A program made the translations under genes and the position numbers. From Paraburkholderia podalyriae (GTDB lineage Bacteria; Pseudomonadota; Gammaproteobacteria; Burkholderiales; Burkholderiaceae), in the NCBI RefSeq assembly GCF_014397785.1, contig NZ_VZQQ01000017.1, forward strand, positions 1 through 64,000: a stretch of DNA of 64,000 bases. The letters are read 5' to 3'. The notes beneath the pieces were generated by a model. That model did no database searches and was not told where the DNA came from. It saw only the letters and a list, made by a program, of their open reading frames with translations. Of the stretch, positions 55,994 through 64,000 are shown piece after piece. Position 1 is the first letter of the stretch, and every line of letters starts with the position of its first letter.

Positions 55994-56059
55994 CAACAGT
56001 CCTCTTGCGGGCGCGGGCGCGCCTCAAAGCGATGCGGCGCCCGCGCTCCAAAGCCAAAC

Positions 56060-56671
56060 TCAACGACGCATCACCTTCTCCGACGGCGTCAGCGCTTCGA
56101 TATAGGCCGGGCGGCTGAAAATGCGCTCAGCGTACTTCATCAGCGGCGCGGCGTTCTTCGACAGCTCGATACCGTAATGGTCGAGGCGCCACAAGAGCGG
56201 CGCAATCGCGACGTCGAGCATCGAGAACTCTTCGCCGAGCATGTACTTGTTCTTCAGGAAGATCGGCGCGAGCTGCGTGAGGCGATCGCGGATCGCGAGG
56301 CGCGCTTTCTCGTGATTCTTCTCCGCAGCCTTGCCCTTCTCGTTTTCGAGCGTGCCGACGTGGACGAACAGCTCTTTCTCGAAGTTGAGCAGGAACAGGC
56401 GGGCGCGCGCACGCTGCACCGGATCGGCCGGCATCAGCTGCGGGTGCGGGAAGCGCTCGTCGATGTACTCGTTGATGATGTTCGATTCGTACAGAATCAG
56501 GTCCCGTTCGACGAGAATCGGTACCTGACCGTACGGATTCATCACGGCGATGTCTTCCGGCTTGTTGAACAGGTCGACGTCGCGGATTTCGAAGTCCATG
56601 CCCTTTTCGAACAACACCAGCCGGCAACGCTGGGAGAACGGGCAAGTAGTGCCGGAATACAGAACCATCAT
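56060..56671 (-). CDS. sspA: Stringent starvation protein A
   Basis: 203-aa GST-fold protein that binds RNA polymerase and helps survival in starvation and acid. The N-terminal thioredoxin-like domain starts MMVLYSGTTCPFSQRCRLVL and the C-terminal helical domain includes FSMLDVAIAPLLWRLDHYG. It lies between petC and sspB on the minus strand. Confidence 0.95.
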   Translation of the reverse strand: MMVLYSGTTCPFSQRCRLVLFEKGMDFEIRDVDLFNKPEDIAVMNPYGQVPILVERDLILYESNIINEYIDERFPHPQLMPADPVQRARARLFLLNFEKELFVHVGTLENEKGKAAEKNHEKARLAIRDRLTQLAPIFLKNKYMLGEEFSMLDVAIAPLLWRLDHYGIELSKNAAPLMKYAERIFSRPAYIEALTPSEKVMRR

Positions 56672-56765
56672 GTTTACGTTTCCTCAAAAAGCTGAAGGGC
56701 CAGCGCGCGGAAAAACCGTTCAGCAGTCTTTCCTGGCGCCGGCCCCACGCCGTGTAACGACGTGA

Positions 56766-57521
56766 TTATTTGATATGTTTCCAGTACGCGGCGTTCAGTC
56801 GCCAGGCGAAAAAGCTCAGGATACCGAGGAACAACAGCACCCACACGCCAAGTTGCCTGCGAGTTTGCTGAGTCGGTTCGGACATCCATGACAGGTACGA
56901 CACGAGGTCGGCCACAGCAGAATCATAATCTACCGGCGACATCGTCCCCGGAGTCAGTTGCTGGAAGCCGAGGAATTTGTGAACCGTTTCGCCGGTTCTT
57001 TCGTCGGTTTCGTCGCCGAATTTCGCCGCGCGCTGCCCCTGAAGCTGCCACAGCACGTGAGGCATGCTCACGTTTTGGTACGCCAGATTGTTCCAGCCAG
57101 TCGGGCGCGTATCGTCGCGGTAAAAACTGCGCAGATACGTGTACAGCCAGTCCGTGCCGCGCGCCCGCGCCTCCACCGACAGATCCGGCGGCGTCGCTCC
57201 GAACCACGCTTTCGCATCCTCCGGGCGCATCGCCACGGTCATCGTGTTGCCGACCTTGTCGGTGGTGAACAGCAGGTTCGCCTGGATTTCGTTCGGCGTA
57301 ATGCCGAGATCGGTCAGGCGGTTGTAGCGCATCAGGTTCGCGCTGTGGCAATTCAGGCAGTAGTTTACAAACAATTGCGCGCCGCGCTGCAAGGAAGCGA
57401 AATTGTTCGTGTTGTCCGGCGCGCGGTCGAGCGGGAAATTCTCGTCCGCGTGGACCGGAGCGGCCAACAGGGCGAGCACGGTCACGCCGAGCAGCGCGCA
57501 CAACGAAAGCAGTTTTTTCAT
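56766..57521 (-). CDS. petC: Cytochrome c1 of the bc1 complex
   Basis: 251-aa haem protein. A Sec signal peptide (KKLLSLCALLGVTVLALLAAPVHA) is followed by the covalent haem motif CLNCH (C55, C58, H59) and a C-terminal membrane anchor (GVWVLLFLGILSFFAWRL). It passes electrons from the Rieske centre to soluble cytochrome c. ATG 57521; frames reading further upstream overlap petB and are rejected. Confidence 0.96.
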   Translation of the reverse strand: MKKLLSLCALLGVTVLALLAAPVHADENFPLDRAPDNTNNFASLQRGAQLFVNYCLNCHSANLMRYNRLTDLGITPNEIQANLLFTTDKVGNTMTVAMRPEDAKAWFGATPPDLSVEARARGTDWLYTYLRSFYRDDTRPTGWNNLAYQNVSMPHVLWQLQGQRAAKFGDETDERTGETVHKFLGFQQLTPGTMSPVDYDSAVADLVSYLSWMSEPTQQTRRQLGVWVLLFLGILSFFAWRLNAAYWKHIK

Positions 57522-57544
57522 CTTCGTGTTCTCCTGGCTCGCGA

Positions 57545-58924
57545 TTAGTGAGGCTTGAACCGCACCCGTTCCGGCGGCTGCTTGAACTTGCCAAGCCGCG
57601 TCCAGAAAGGCATGCCGAGGAAAAACGCGAAGTAGATCAGCGCGCAAATCTGCGCGATCAGCGTCGCCGCCGGCGATGGCGGCCGCGTGCCGAGGAAGCC
57701 GAGCGTCAGAAACGCGATCACGAAGATCCCGAAGAAAACCTTGTGGAAGAACGGCCGGTAGCGGATCGACTTGACCGGCGACCGGTCCAGCCACGGCAGG
57801 AAGAACAGCGAAATCACCGCGCTGCCCATCACCACGACGCCCCAGAACTTCGATTCGGTGAACACCATCGCGACGATCACCAGCACGGCGAGCACCGGCA
57901 GACCGATCCGCCACTTGCCGCGCGCTCGCACGAGCGCGAGCAGCCCGAGCAGCGCGATGACGATCATCAGCACGATCTTGAATGGATCGGTGGTGGCGCG
58001 CAGCATCGCGTAGAACGCGGTGAAGTACCACACCGGCGCAATTTCCGACGGCGTCTGCAGCGGATTCGCGGGAATGAAGTTGTTCGCTTCGAGAAAGTAC
58101 CCGCCCATTTCCGGCCCGAAGAAGATGATCGCCGCGAAGATCAGCAGGAAGATGCACACGCCCATGAAGTCGTGCACGGAGTAATACGGGTGGAACGGAA
58201 TGCCGTCGAGCGGCACGCCATCCGGCCCCTTCCTCGCCTTGATCTCGATGCCGTCCGGGTTGTTCGAGCCGACTTCGTGCAGCGCGACCACGTGCGCGAT
58301 CACGAGGCCGACCAGCACGAGCGGAATCGCGATCACGTGGAATGCGAAGAAGCGGTTCAGCGTGACGTCGGACACGACGTAGTCACCGCGAATCCACAGC
58401 GACAGATCCGGCCCGATGAACGGAATCGCCGAGAACAGGTTCACGATCACCTGCGCGCCCCAGAACGACATCTGGCCCCACGGCAGCAGGTAGCCGAAGA
58501 ACGCCTCGGCCATCAGGCTCAGGAAGATCAGGCAGCCGAAAATCCACACGAGCTCGCGTGGCTTGCGGTACGAGCCGTACATGAGCCCGCGGAACATGTG
58601 GAGATACACGACCACGAAAAACATCGACGCGCCCGTGGAGTGCATGTAGCGGATCAGCCAGCCCCACGGCACCTCGCGCATGATGTACTCGACCGACGAA
58701 AACGCGAGCGTCGCATCGGGCTTGTAGTTCATCGTCAGGAAAATGCCGGTGACGATCTGATTGACCAGCATCAGCAACGCAAGCGAACCGAAGAAGTACC
58801 AGAAGTTGAAGTTCTTCGGCGCGTAGTACTCGGAAACGTGCTTCTTCCACGTGGCAGTCATTGGGAAGCGCTGGTCGATCCAACCCGCCAGCCCGGTCGT
58901 CTCTACTTCGTGTTCGCTCGCCAT
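57545..58924 (-). CDS. petB: Cytochrome b of the bc1 complex
   Basis: 459-aa integral membrane subunit with eight or more spans. Haem-ligand His lie in RYMHSTGASMFFVVVYLHMF and FAFHVIAIPLVLVGLVIAHV, and the Qo-site region contains PEWxx-like sequence around APVWYFTAFYAMLR. Its ATG shares one base with the petA stop, showing translational coupling. Confidence 0.96.
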   Translation of the reverse strand: MASEHEVETTGLAGWIDQRFPMTATWKKHVSEYYAPKNFNFWYFFGSLALLMLVNQIVTGIFLTMNYKPDATLAFSSVEYIMREVPWGWLIRYMHSTGASMFFVVVYLHMFRGLMYGSYRKPRELVWIFGCLIFLSLMAEAFFGYLLPWGQMSFWGAQVIVNLFSAIPFIGPDLSLWIRGDYVVSDVTLNRFFAFHVIAIPLVLVGLVIAHVVALHEVGSNNPDGIEIKARKGPDGVPLDGIPFHPYYSVHDFMGVCIFLLIFAAIIFFGPEMGGYFLEANNFIPANPLQTPSEIAPVWYFTAFYAMLRATTDPFKIVLMIVIALLGLLALVRARGKWRIGLPVLAVLVIVAMVFTESKFWGVVVMGSAVISLFFLPWLDRSPVKSIRYRPFFHKVFFGIFVIAFLTLGFLGTRPPSPAATLIAQICALIYFAFFLGMPFWTRLGKFKQPPERVRFKPH

Positions 58925-59544
58925 TACGCTTCTCCTTTTTCGTCCTTCCCGATCACGAGGGCCGTCGCCGACGTGAACATGAAGCGCGGGATGTCGAGGT
59001 TCTGCGGAGCGGGTTTGTTCTTGAAGACGCGGCCGGCCATGTCGTATGTCGAGCCGTGGCAAGGACACAGGAAACCGCCGGGCCAGTCGTCTGGCAGGTT
59101 GGGCTGCGGGCCTTCCTGGAAGCGCGGCGTCGGCGTGCAGCCCAGATGCGTGCAAACGGCGACAGCGACGAGCAGACGCTTATTCTCGGCGCGTGAACGG
59201 AATTCGTTGTTGCAGTACTCCGGCAGCGGCATCGAGAATGGATTCAGCGAGTGGGGGTCCGCTACCTGGCTGTCGGCTTTTTGAACATCGGCGAGCATGC
59301 GGTCCGTGCGGTTGATGATCCACACCGGCTTGCCACGCCAGGCGACCGTCATCATGTCGCCGGGCTTCAGACTGCTGATATCGACTTCGACCGGCGCACC
59401 TGCGGCCTTGGCCTTTTCGGATGGTGCAAACGAACTAACAAAGGGTACGACAACGGCAACACCTCCTATGCCGCCTGCTACGGTCGTCGCTACCAGCCAG
59501 TTACGGCGGCTGCCATCGACGCGTTCCTCTTCTTTGTCTCGCAT
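58924..59544 (-). CDS. petA: Ubiquinol-cytochrome c reductase Rieske iron-sulfur subunit
   Basis: 206 aa. A twin-arginine leader (GSRRNWLVATTVAGG, about 11-25) serves as uncleaved anchor, followed by the [2Fe-2S] domain with CTHLGC (C131, H133, C136) and CPCHG (C160, C162, H163). It is exported folded through the Tat system; tatABC lies about 3 kb away. ATG 59544 (MRDKEEERVD) fits the family; an in-frame ATG at 59622 would add 26 residues. Confidence 0.95.
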   Translation of the reverse strand: MRDKEEERVDGSRRNWLVATTVAGGIGGVAVVVPFVSSFAPSEKAKAAGAPVEVDISSLKPGDMMTVAWRGKPVWIINRTDRMLADVQKADSQVADPHSLNPFSMPLPEYCNNEFRSRAENKRLLVAVAVCTHLGCTPTPRFQEGPQPNLPDDWPGGFLCPCHGSTYDMAGRVFKNKPAPQNLDIPRFMFTSATALVIGKDEKGEA

Positions 59545-59764
59545 TACACGCCCCACTTCTGAGTTGGATTTTTCCTTCACGTCGCTTCTACCGCTGCTAG
59601 TTTGCTCGAATGGAGTCGCCATTTACAAGGGCCGATTGCCAAAAACCGTGCGAAGCCCTTGATAACTCAGGGTTTGTCCGTACCGATCGCAAACTTTTTC
59701 GTGCCCCCTTTTAAGTGCCTTCTACGGTATTCCTACCTTTTTCTTCGTTAATGCAATTCGCAAT

Positions 59765-60511
59765 TCAAACGGGATTGGGGATGTCGATAAACAGGTGTTC
59801 GATATCGAACGATTCGGACAGATGCTTGCCCACTGCCTGCACGCCGAAGCGTTCGGTCGCGTGGTGGCCGGCGGCCAGAAACGCGACGCCGCTTTCCGCC
59901 GCCGTATGCATGACCGACTCCGAAACCTCGCCGGTCACGTAGACGTCGACGCCCGCGTTGATCGCCGCGTCGAACATGCCTTGCGCGGCGCCCGTGCACC
60001 AGCCGACGCGGCGCAGTTCGAGATCCGGATCACCGAACACGAGCGGCGTGCGGCCCAGCGTCTGCGCGATTTCCGCGGTCAGGTGCGACAACGTGATCCG
60101 CATCGGCAAGGTGGCGAGCCAGCCAAGATCGTTGTCGCCAAAACGCGCGTCGCTGATCCAGCCCATCTTCTCGCCGATCTGCGCGTTGTTGCCGAATTCG
60201 GGGTGATCGTCGAGTGGCAGATGAAAGGCGAACAGGTTCAGGTCGTTGGCGAGCAGCAGCTTCAAACGAGCATGTTTGCGGCCGGTGATCTGCGGTGCCT
60301 CGTTGCGCCAGAAGTAGCCGTGATGGACCAGAACGGCGTCCGCGCCCCAGTCCAGCGCGGCCTCCAGAAAGGCCACCGACGCGGTCACGCCGGTCGCGAG
60401 TTTGTTGATCCGGCGGCGCCCCTCGACCTGCAATCCGTTCGGGCAATAGTCCTTGAAGCGCGCGGTTTCAAGGAGATTGTTCAAGTACAATTCAAGTTCG
60501 ATCCGATCCAT
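59765..60511 (-). CDS. NIF3/YbgI-family dinuclear metal-binding protein
   Basis: 248 aa. The N-terminal DYCPNGLQVEG and VLVHHGYFWRNEAP carry conserved His of the two-metal site; the C-terminal GAAQGMFDAAINAGVDVYVTGEV and AAGHHATERFG complete it. Members may act as GTP cyclohydrolase I-like or hydrolase enzymes, but the role is uncertain. Divergent from the DegS-like gene by 19 bases. Confidence 0.92.
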   Translation of the reverse strand: MDRIELELYLNNLLETARFKDYCPNGLQVEGRRRINKLATGVTASVAFLEAALDWGADAVLVHHGYFWRNEAPQITGRKHARLKLLLANDLNLFAFHLPLDDHPEFGNNAQIGEKMGWISDARFGDNDLGWLATLPMRITLSHLTAEIAQTLGRTPLVFGDPDLELRRVGWCTGAAQGMFDAAINAGVDVYVTGEVSESVMHTAAESGVAFLAAGHHATERFGVQAVGKHLSESFDIEHLFIDIPNPV

Positions 60512-60530
60512 ATAGACCCCTAGTCTTCAG

Positions 60531-61751
60531 ATGCTTAGACGCTTCTGGCTGTTATTTGCCCAAGCGGTGACGGTGCTGTTGGCGCTGATGTTCATCATTG
60601 CGACCCTCAAACCGCAGTGGCTGCAGCGTCAAGGACAGTTCGGCAGACAACTCGTCGAACCGATCGTCGCGCTGCGGGAAGTGGCGCCGGGCATCGGCAC
60701 TGGCCACGCCGAAACGTCCTATGCCGAAGCGGCGCAAAAGGCCATGCCCGCGGTCGTCAACGTGTTCTCCAGTAAGGATGGCTCACTGCCTCCCGACCCG
60801 CGCGCCAAAGATCCGCTGTTCCGCTACTTCTTCGGCGACAGGAACAATCGCAAGCAGCAGGAGCAGCCTGCCTCGAATCTCGGCTCAGGCGTGATAGTGA
60901 GTTCGGAAGGTTACATTCTAACGAACCAGCACGTCGTCGACGGCGCCAATCAGATCGAAGTCGCGCTCGCCGACGGCCGCACCGCCAGCGCGAAGGTCAT
61001 CGGTATCGACCCCGAAACCGATCTGGCCGTGCTCAAGGTCAACATGACCAATCTGCCCACCATCACGCTCGGCCGGATGGACCAGACCCGCGTCGGCGAC
61101 GTCGTGCTCGCGATCGGCAATCCGTTCGGCGTCGGACAGACCGTGACGATGGGCATCGTCAGCGCGCTGGGCCGCAACCACCTCGGCATCAACACGTTCG
61201 AAAACTTCATCCAGACCGACGCACCGATCAACCCCGGCAACTCGGGCGGTGCGCTCGTCGACGTGAACGGCAACCTGCTCGGCATCAACACAGCCATCTA
61301 CTCGCGCTCTGGCGGCTCGCTCGGTATCGGCTTCGCGATTCCCGTGTCGACCGCGCGCAGCGTGCTCGAAAGCATCATCACGACCGGCACGGTCACGCGC
61401 GGTTGGATCGGCGTCGAACCGCAGGACGTGACGCCGGAAATCGCAGAGTCGTTCGGACTCGACCAGAAGTCGGGCGCGATCGTCGCGGGCGTGCTGAAGA
61501 GCGGTCCGGCCGACCGCGCGGGCATCAAGCCCGGCGACATCCTGACCAGCGTGAACGGCCAGCAGATCACCGATACCACGCGTCTATTGAACGTGATCGC
61601 GCAGATCAAGCCGGGCACGGCGGCAAAGGTGCACCTGGTGCGCAAGGGTCATCAGATCGATCTCGATGTGATGATCGGCAAACGCCCACCGCCGCCGAAA
61701 CAGGCGGAAGACGAAAACGGCGGCGATCACCCGGACGACGAGGGCGGCTGA
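60531..61751 (+). CDS. HtrA/Do-family serine endoprotease, DegS-like
   Basis: 406 aa. An N-terminal membrane anchor (about 5-25) precedes a trypsin-like domain with catalytic triad H134 (TNQHVV), D164 (ETDLAVLKV) and S238 (GNSGGALV), then a single PDZ domain (about 290-380). One PDZ plus an anchor is the DegS layout; DegQ has two. It may cleave an anti-sigma factor in envelope stress. A Pro/Asp-rich tail ends the protein. Confidence 0.9.
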   Translation: MLRRFWLLFAQAVTVLLALMFIIATLKPQWLQRQGQFGRQLVEPIVALREVAPGIGTGHAETSYAEAAQKAMPAVVNVFSSKDGSLPPDPRAKDPLFRYFFGDRNNRKQQEQPASNLGSGVIVSSEGYILTNQHVVDGANQIEVALADGRTASAKVIGIDPETDLAVLKVNMTNLPTITLGRMDQTRVGDVVLAIGNPFGVGQTVTMGIVSALGRNHLGINTFENFIQTDAPINPGNSGGALVDVNGNLLGINTAIYSRSGGSLGIGFAIPVSTARSVLESIITTGTVTRGWIGVEPQDVTPEIAESFGLDQKSGAIVAGVLKSGPADRAGIKPGDILTSVNGQQITDTTRLLNVIAQIKPGTAAKVHLVRKGHQIDLDVMIGKRPPPPKQAEDENGGDHPDDEGG

Positions 61752-61779
61752 GGTTAAGGCTTGCGGCTTCCGCGCAACG

Positions 61780-61815
61780 AAAAAGGGCAGTCCGCGATGA
61801 ACTGCCCTTTTTATT
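61780..61815. terminator. Bidirectional intrinsic terminator between the DegS-like gene and tatC
   Basis: AAAAAGGGCAGT pairs perfectly with ACTGCCCTTTTT across an eight-base loop, between convergent genes. Confidence 0.92.
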
Positions 61816-61842
61816 TGATGCACGACACCGGCTCGCGATACC

Positions 61843-62625
61843 TCAACTCGACGGCGGACTCGCATCCTCCACGACCACCGGCTGCTTGCCGACGATCAGC
61901 CGCGCCGCGATGATGCCCGCTTCGTACAGCACGATCAGCGGAACCGCGAGGATCAACTGCGAAAACACGTCCGGCGGCGTGACGACGGCCGATACCACGA
62001 ACGCGCCGACGATCACGTACGGCCGGATTTCCTTCAGCTTCTTCAGCGTCACCACGTTCATCCGCACCAGCAGCACGACGACGATCGGCACCTCGAACGT
62101 GACGCCGAACGCGATGAACATCGTCAGCACGAAGCTCAGGTAATTGTTGATATCGGTTGTCATCTCCGCGCCTAGCGGCGCGTTGTAGTGCGCCATCACG
62201 CGGAAAATGGTCGGAAACACGACGAAGTACGCGAACGCCATGCCGCACAGGAACAGCGTGTAACTGCTCGCAACCAGCGGCGCGACCAGCTTCTTCTCGT
62301 GCTGATAGAGCCCAGGCGCGACGAACGCCCAGATCTGGTACAGCACGACCGGCAGCGCGAGCACGAAGGCGACCAGCATCGTCACCTTCATCGGCACGAA
62401 GAACGAGCCGGTGACGTCGGTGACGATCATCTTGCCGTCCTTCGGCAGATTCATCATCAGCGGACGCGCGAGCAGTTTGAAGATGTCCGGCGCCCAGTAC
62501 ACGAGCCCGATGAACACGACGATGACGGCAAGCCCCGCACGGATGATGCGGTCACGCAGTTCGACGAGGTGGGAAATGAAGGTCTCTTCAGTGCCTTCGT
62601 TCTGGGATTGCTGGGGGTCGCTCAC
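61843..62625 (-). CDS. tatC: Twin-arginine translocase subunit TatC
   Basis: 260-aa inner-membrane protein with six spans, the receptor for twin-arginine signals. Conserved segments are FISHLVELRDRIIRA near the N-terminus and YQIWAFVAPGLYQHEK. It is third in the tatABC operon, 34 bases after tatB. Confidence 0.96.
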   Translation of the reverse strand: MSDPQQSQNEGTEETFISHLVELRDRIIRAGLAVIVVFIGLVYWAPDIFKLLARPLMMNLPKDGKMIVTDVTGSFFVPMKVTMLVAFVLALPVVLYQIWAFVAPGLYQHEKKLVAPLVASSYTLFLCGMAFAYFVVFPTIFRVMAHYNAPLGAEMTTDINNYLSFVLTMFIAFGVTFEVPIVVVLLVRMNVVTLKKLKEIRPYVIVGAFVVSAVVTPPDVFSQLILAVPLIVLYEAGIIAARLIVGKQPVVVEDASPPSS

Positions 62626-62659
62626 ACCGGCCCTCGGTTAGGGATTGTCGATCTGAACA

Positions 62660-63205
62660 TCAGAAAAACCGCGTCGGACGACGCAGGTTGGCAGGTGTGT
62701 GCCGCGCAACGCGCGCGGCGCCCGACTGCACGCGCGTGCGGCGCAGACTCGCACGTTTGTACCAGGTGGGCATGGCGCTCTGCTGGACGCGCCAGTTCTT
62801 GCGTTTGGGCGCGGCGGCCGGCGTACTAACTGGCCACGAGGTGGCACCACCGGTGCTGCCGCTGCCCCCGCTGCCAGCGTCTTCGAGCGCGCCGCCGGCG
62901 ATGCTCGGCGACACCGACGTACCGCTATTCCATGCTTCGTTCAGTTCATTCTCATGCTTGCGCAGATTGTCCTGAACCGCCGTTTCGACATTGCTCGCGG
63001 CCTTCTCGAACTCGGTCTTCATGCGCCGCAATTCGTCGAGCTCGATTTCGCGCGTGACCTCGGCCTTCACGTCATTGATGTACCGTTGTGCGCGGCCGAA
63101 CAGCGCGCCGGCCGTGCGAGCCACACGTGGCAGGCGCTCAGGCCCGAGGACGACCAGCGCGACGACGCCGATCAGCGCCATCTTGGTTAGACCGAGGTCC
63201 AGCAT
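62660..63205 (-). CDS. tatB: Twin-arginine translocase subunit TatB
   Basis: 181 aa. MLDLGLTKMALIGVVALVVLG forms the membrane helix with the hinge PERLP, then an amphipathic helix, a Glu/Lys-rich coiled segment and a Ser/Gly/Arg-rich tail typical of beta-proteobacterial TatB. It pairs with TatC to bind substrates. Confidence 0.95.
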   Translation of the reverse strand: MLDLGLTKMALIGVVALVVLGPERLPRVARTAGALFGRAQRYINDVKAEVTREIELDELRRMKTEFEKAASNVETAVQDNLRKHENELNEAWNSGTSVSPSIAGGALEDAGSGGSGSTGGATSWPVSTPAAAPKRKNWRVQQSAMPTWYKRASLRRTRVQSGAARVARHTPANLRRPTRFF

Positions 63206-63253
63206 GAAATGGGGTGTCCGTCAGAAACGCGGGAACGGCGCGAACGCCGCGGC

Positions 63254-63499
63254 TTAGCGGTAGTCGCTCGATTGCTGCGTCTTTTCCTTCGCGTCCACGT
63301 CCACCGCGCCGTTGCGCGGCAACTCGCGCTGCTGCTGTTGCGCGTCGGCGGACGGCGAATCGGCATCCTTCATGCCTTCCTTGAAGCCCTTTACCGCGCC
63401 GCCCAGATCGCCACCGATGTTGCGCAGCTTCTTCGTGCCGAACACGAGCGCGACGATCAACAGAACGATCAACCAATGCCAAATACTCAACGAACCCAT
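63254..63499 (-). CDS. tatA: Twin-arginine translocase subunit TatA
   Basis: 81 aa. MGSLSIWHWLIVLLIVALVFG is the single span, followed by the conserved FGTKKLRNIGGDLG hinge and amphipathic helix and an acidic/Gln-rich tail. TatA polymerises to form the export pathway. First gene of the operon; 271 bases upstream separate it from the HIT gene. Confidence 0.95.
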   Translation of the reverse strand: MGSLSIWHWLIVLLIVALVFGTKKLRNIGGDLGGAVKGFKEGMKDADSPSADAQQQQRELPRNGAVDVDAKEKTQQSSDYR

Positions 63500-63770
63500 G
63501 ACTACTCTCCTTAACCCCGGCGCCGCATCTCGATGCGGCAAATTTGCATAACCTGAAGCGCGTGCGCTTCGTCTCCATCTCACTCTACGTTACCGCACGT
63601 CGCCACGCCTCGCTGGCGATACGCCCGTGGTCTCCACCGATGTCATTGTGGCGAGACGATCGCGTCGACGTTATTACAGCGGTAAAAACAACGGTGGCGC
63701 TATTGTCCTCGACCAAAACTCGCGCCGGTTTGCGCATTTCACGCAGCGCGCATGACACGCGAGCCGGCAC

Positions 63771-64000
63771 TCAGCCCATGCGTTGCCAGGGGCGCGGTCC
63801 CGCGAGAATGTGCAGGTGCAGGTGATACACCTCCTGACCACCGCCCGGACCGGTATTGATGACCGTGCGAAAGCCCGTTTCTCCGCCGCTGTATGCGACC
63901 CCCAATTGCTCGGCCAGTCGCGCGGCCAGCACAAGCATTCTACCAAGCAGAGGCGCGTCGCTTTCGACGCAGTTCGACAGCGTCGCGATGTGCTGGCGAG
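63771..64000 (-). CDS. HIT-family protein (partial, runs off window)
   Basis: C-terminal 76 codons of a histidine-triad nucleotide-binding protein. The HxHxHxx motif is intact (YHLHLHILAGPRPW) and SGGETGFRTVINTGPGGGQ is typical. The N-terminus lies beyond 64000. HIT proteins hydrolyse nucleoside phosphoramidates. In Burkholderiaceae this gene commonly links hisE/hisI to tatABC, which would be expected just outside the window. Confidence 0.92.
   Translation of the reverse strand, partial: RQHIATLSNCVESDAPLLGRMLVLAARLAEQLGVAYSGGETGFRTVINTGPGGGQEVYHLHLHILAGPRPWQRMG

Noticed and set aside
63500..63770. Small gene between tatA and the HIT gene
   Set aside because: The available 61-codon minus-strand frame has no good start signal or recognisable features; the spacer is treated as non-coding.

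Overview
This 64 kb window is a G+C-rich chromosomal segment from a beta-proteobacterium, most likely Burkholderiaceae and probably Paraburkholderia or Burkholderia. The grounds are gene order typical of that family: rpe-gph-trpEGDC, hemA-prfA-prmC-grxD-ubiX, petABC-sspA-sspB, and tatABC next to a HIT gene. Product similarity throughout and the paa genes with a TetR-type operator agree. Genus and species cannot be fixed by eye.

Layout. 0.16-5.6 kb: phenylacetate catabolism (an enoyl-CoA hydratase divergent from paaN, then paaG, paaI, paaK), with a PaaR-like operator between the divergent genes. 5.7-7.6 kb: mltA, a small membrane protein and apaG. 7.9-15.3 kb: rpe, gph, a short Trp-rich leader peptide, trpEGDC, a CYTH protein and ung, closed by a strong terminator. 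15.4-20.7 kb (minus): azoR, an M61 peptidase, dsbC, a UbiH-family hydroxylase and a small membrane-anchored protein. 21-22 kb: ychF.

22.1-24.6 kb is a small, less G+C-rich insertion. It holds a decayed phage-type integrase fragment and a minus-strand operon of a PAAR protein, a T7-lysozyme/PGRP-type zinc amidase and a membrane-anchored 103-aa protein. I read it as an orphan type VI secretion effector-immunity cassette; this is the most interesting accessory locus here.

24.7-28.9 kb: ugpBAEC-type glycerol-3-phosphate ABC importer. 29.2-35.9 kb: ettA, an AsmA/DUF748-like protein preceded by a long hairpin, a HAD hydrolase, an aminopeptidase P, a small membrane protein and an orphan OmpR-type regulator whose phospho-acceptor Asp is Glu. 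36-41.3 kb: hemA, prfA, prmC, grxD, ubiX and a DODA-type dioxygenase.

41.4-49.7 kb is transporter-rich. An APC permease carries an in-frame amber codon and an MFS gene carries a one-base frameshift, so both look broken (or mis-sequenced). Also here are cspA with a long leader, a YegD-type Hsp70, an intact MFS transporter, a nitroreductase and a TetR regulator with two operator-like inverted repeats. 49.8-55.5 kb: small conserved proteins, two methyltransferases, a TIGR03862-like flavoprotein and tRNA-Thr(TGT). 55.5-59.5 kb (minus): petA-petB-petC of the cytochrome bc1 complex, then sspA and sspB. 59.8-64 kb: a NIF3-family protein, an HtrA/DegS-type protease, tatABC and a partial HIT gene cut by the window end. 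The Rieske protein has a twin-arginine leader, so the nearby Tat translocon is its expected export route.
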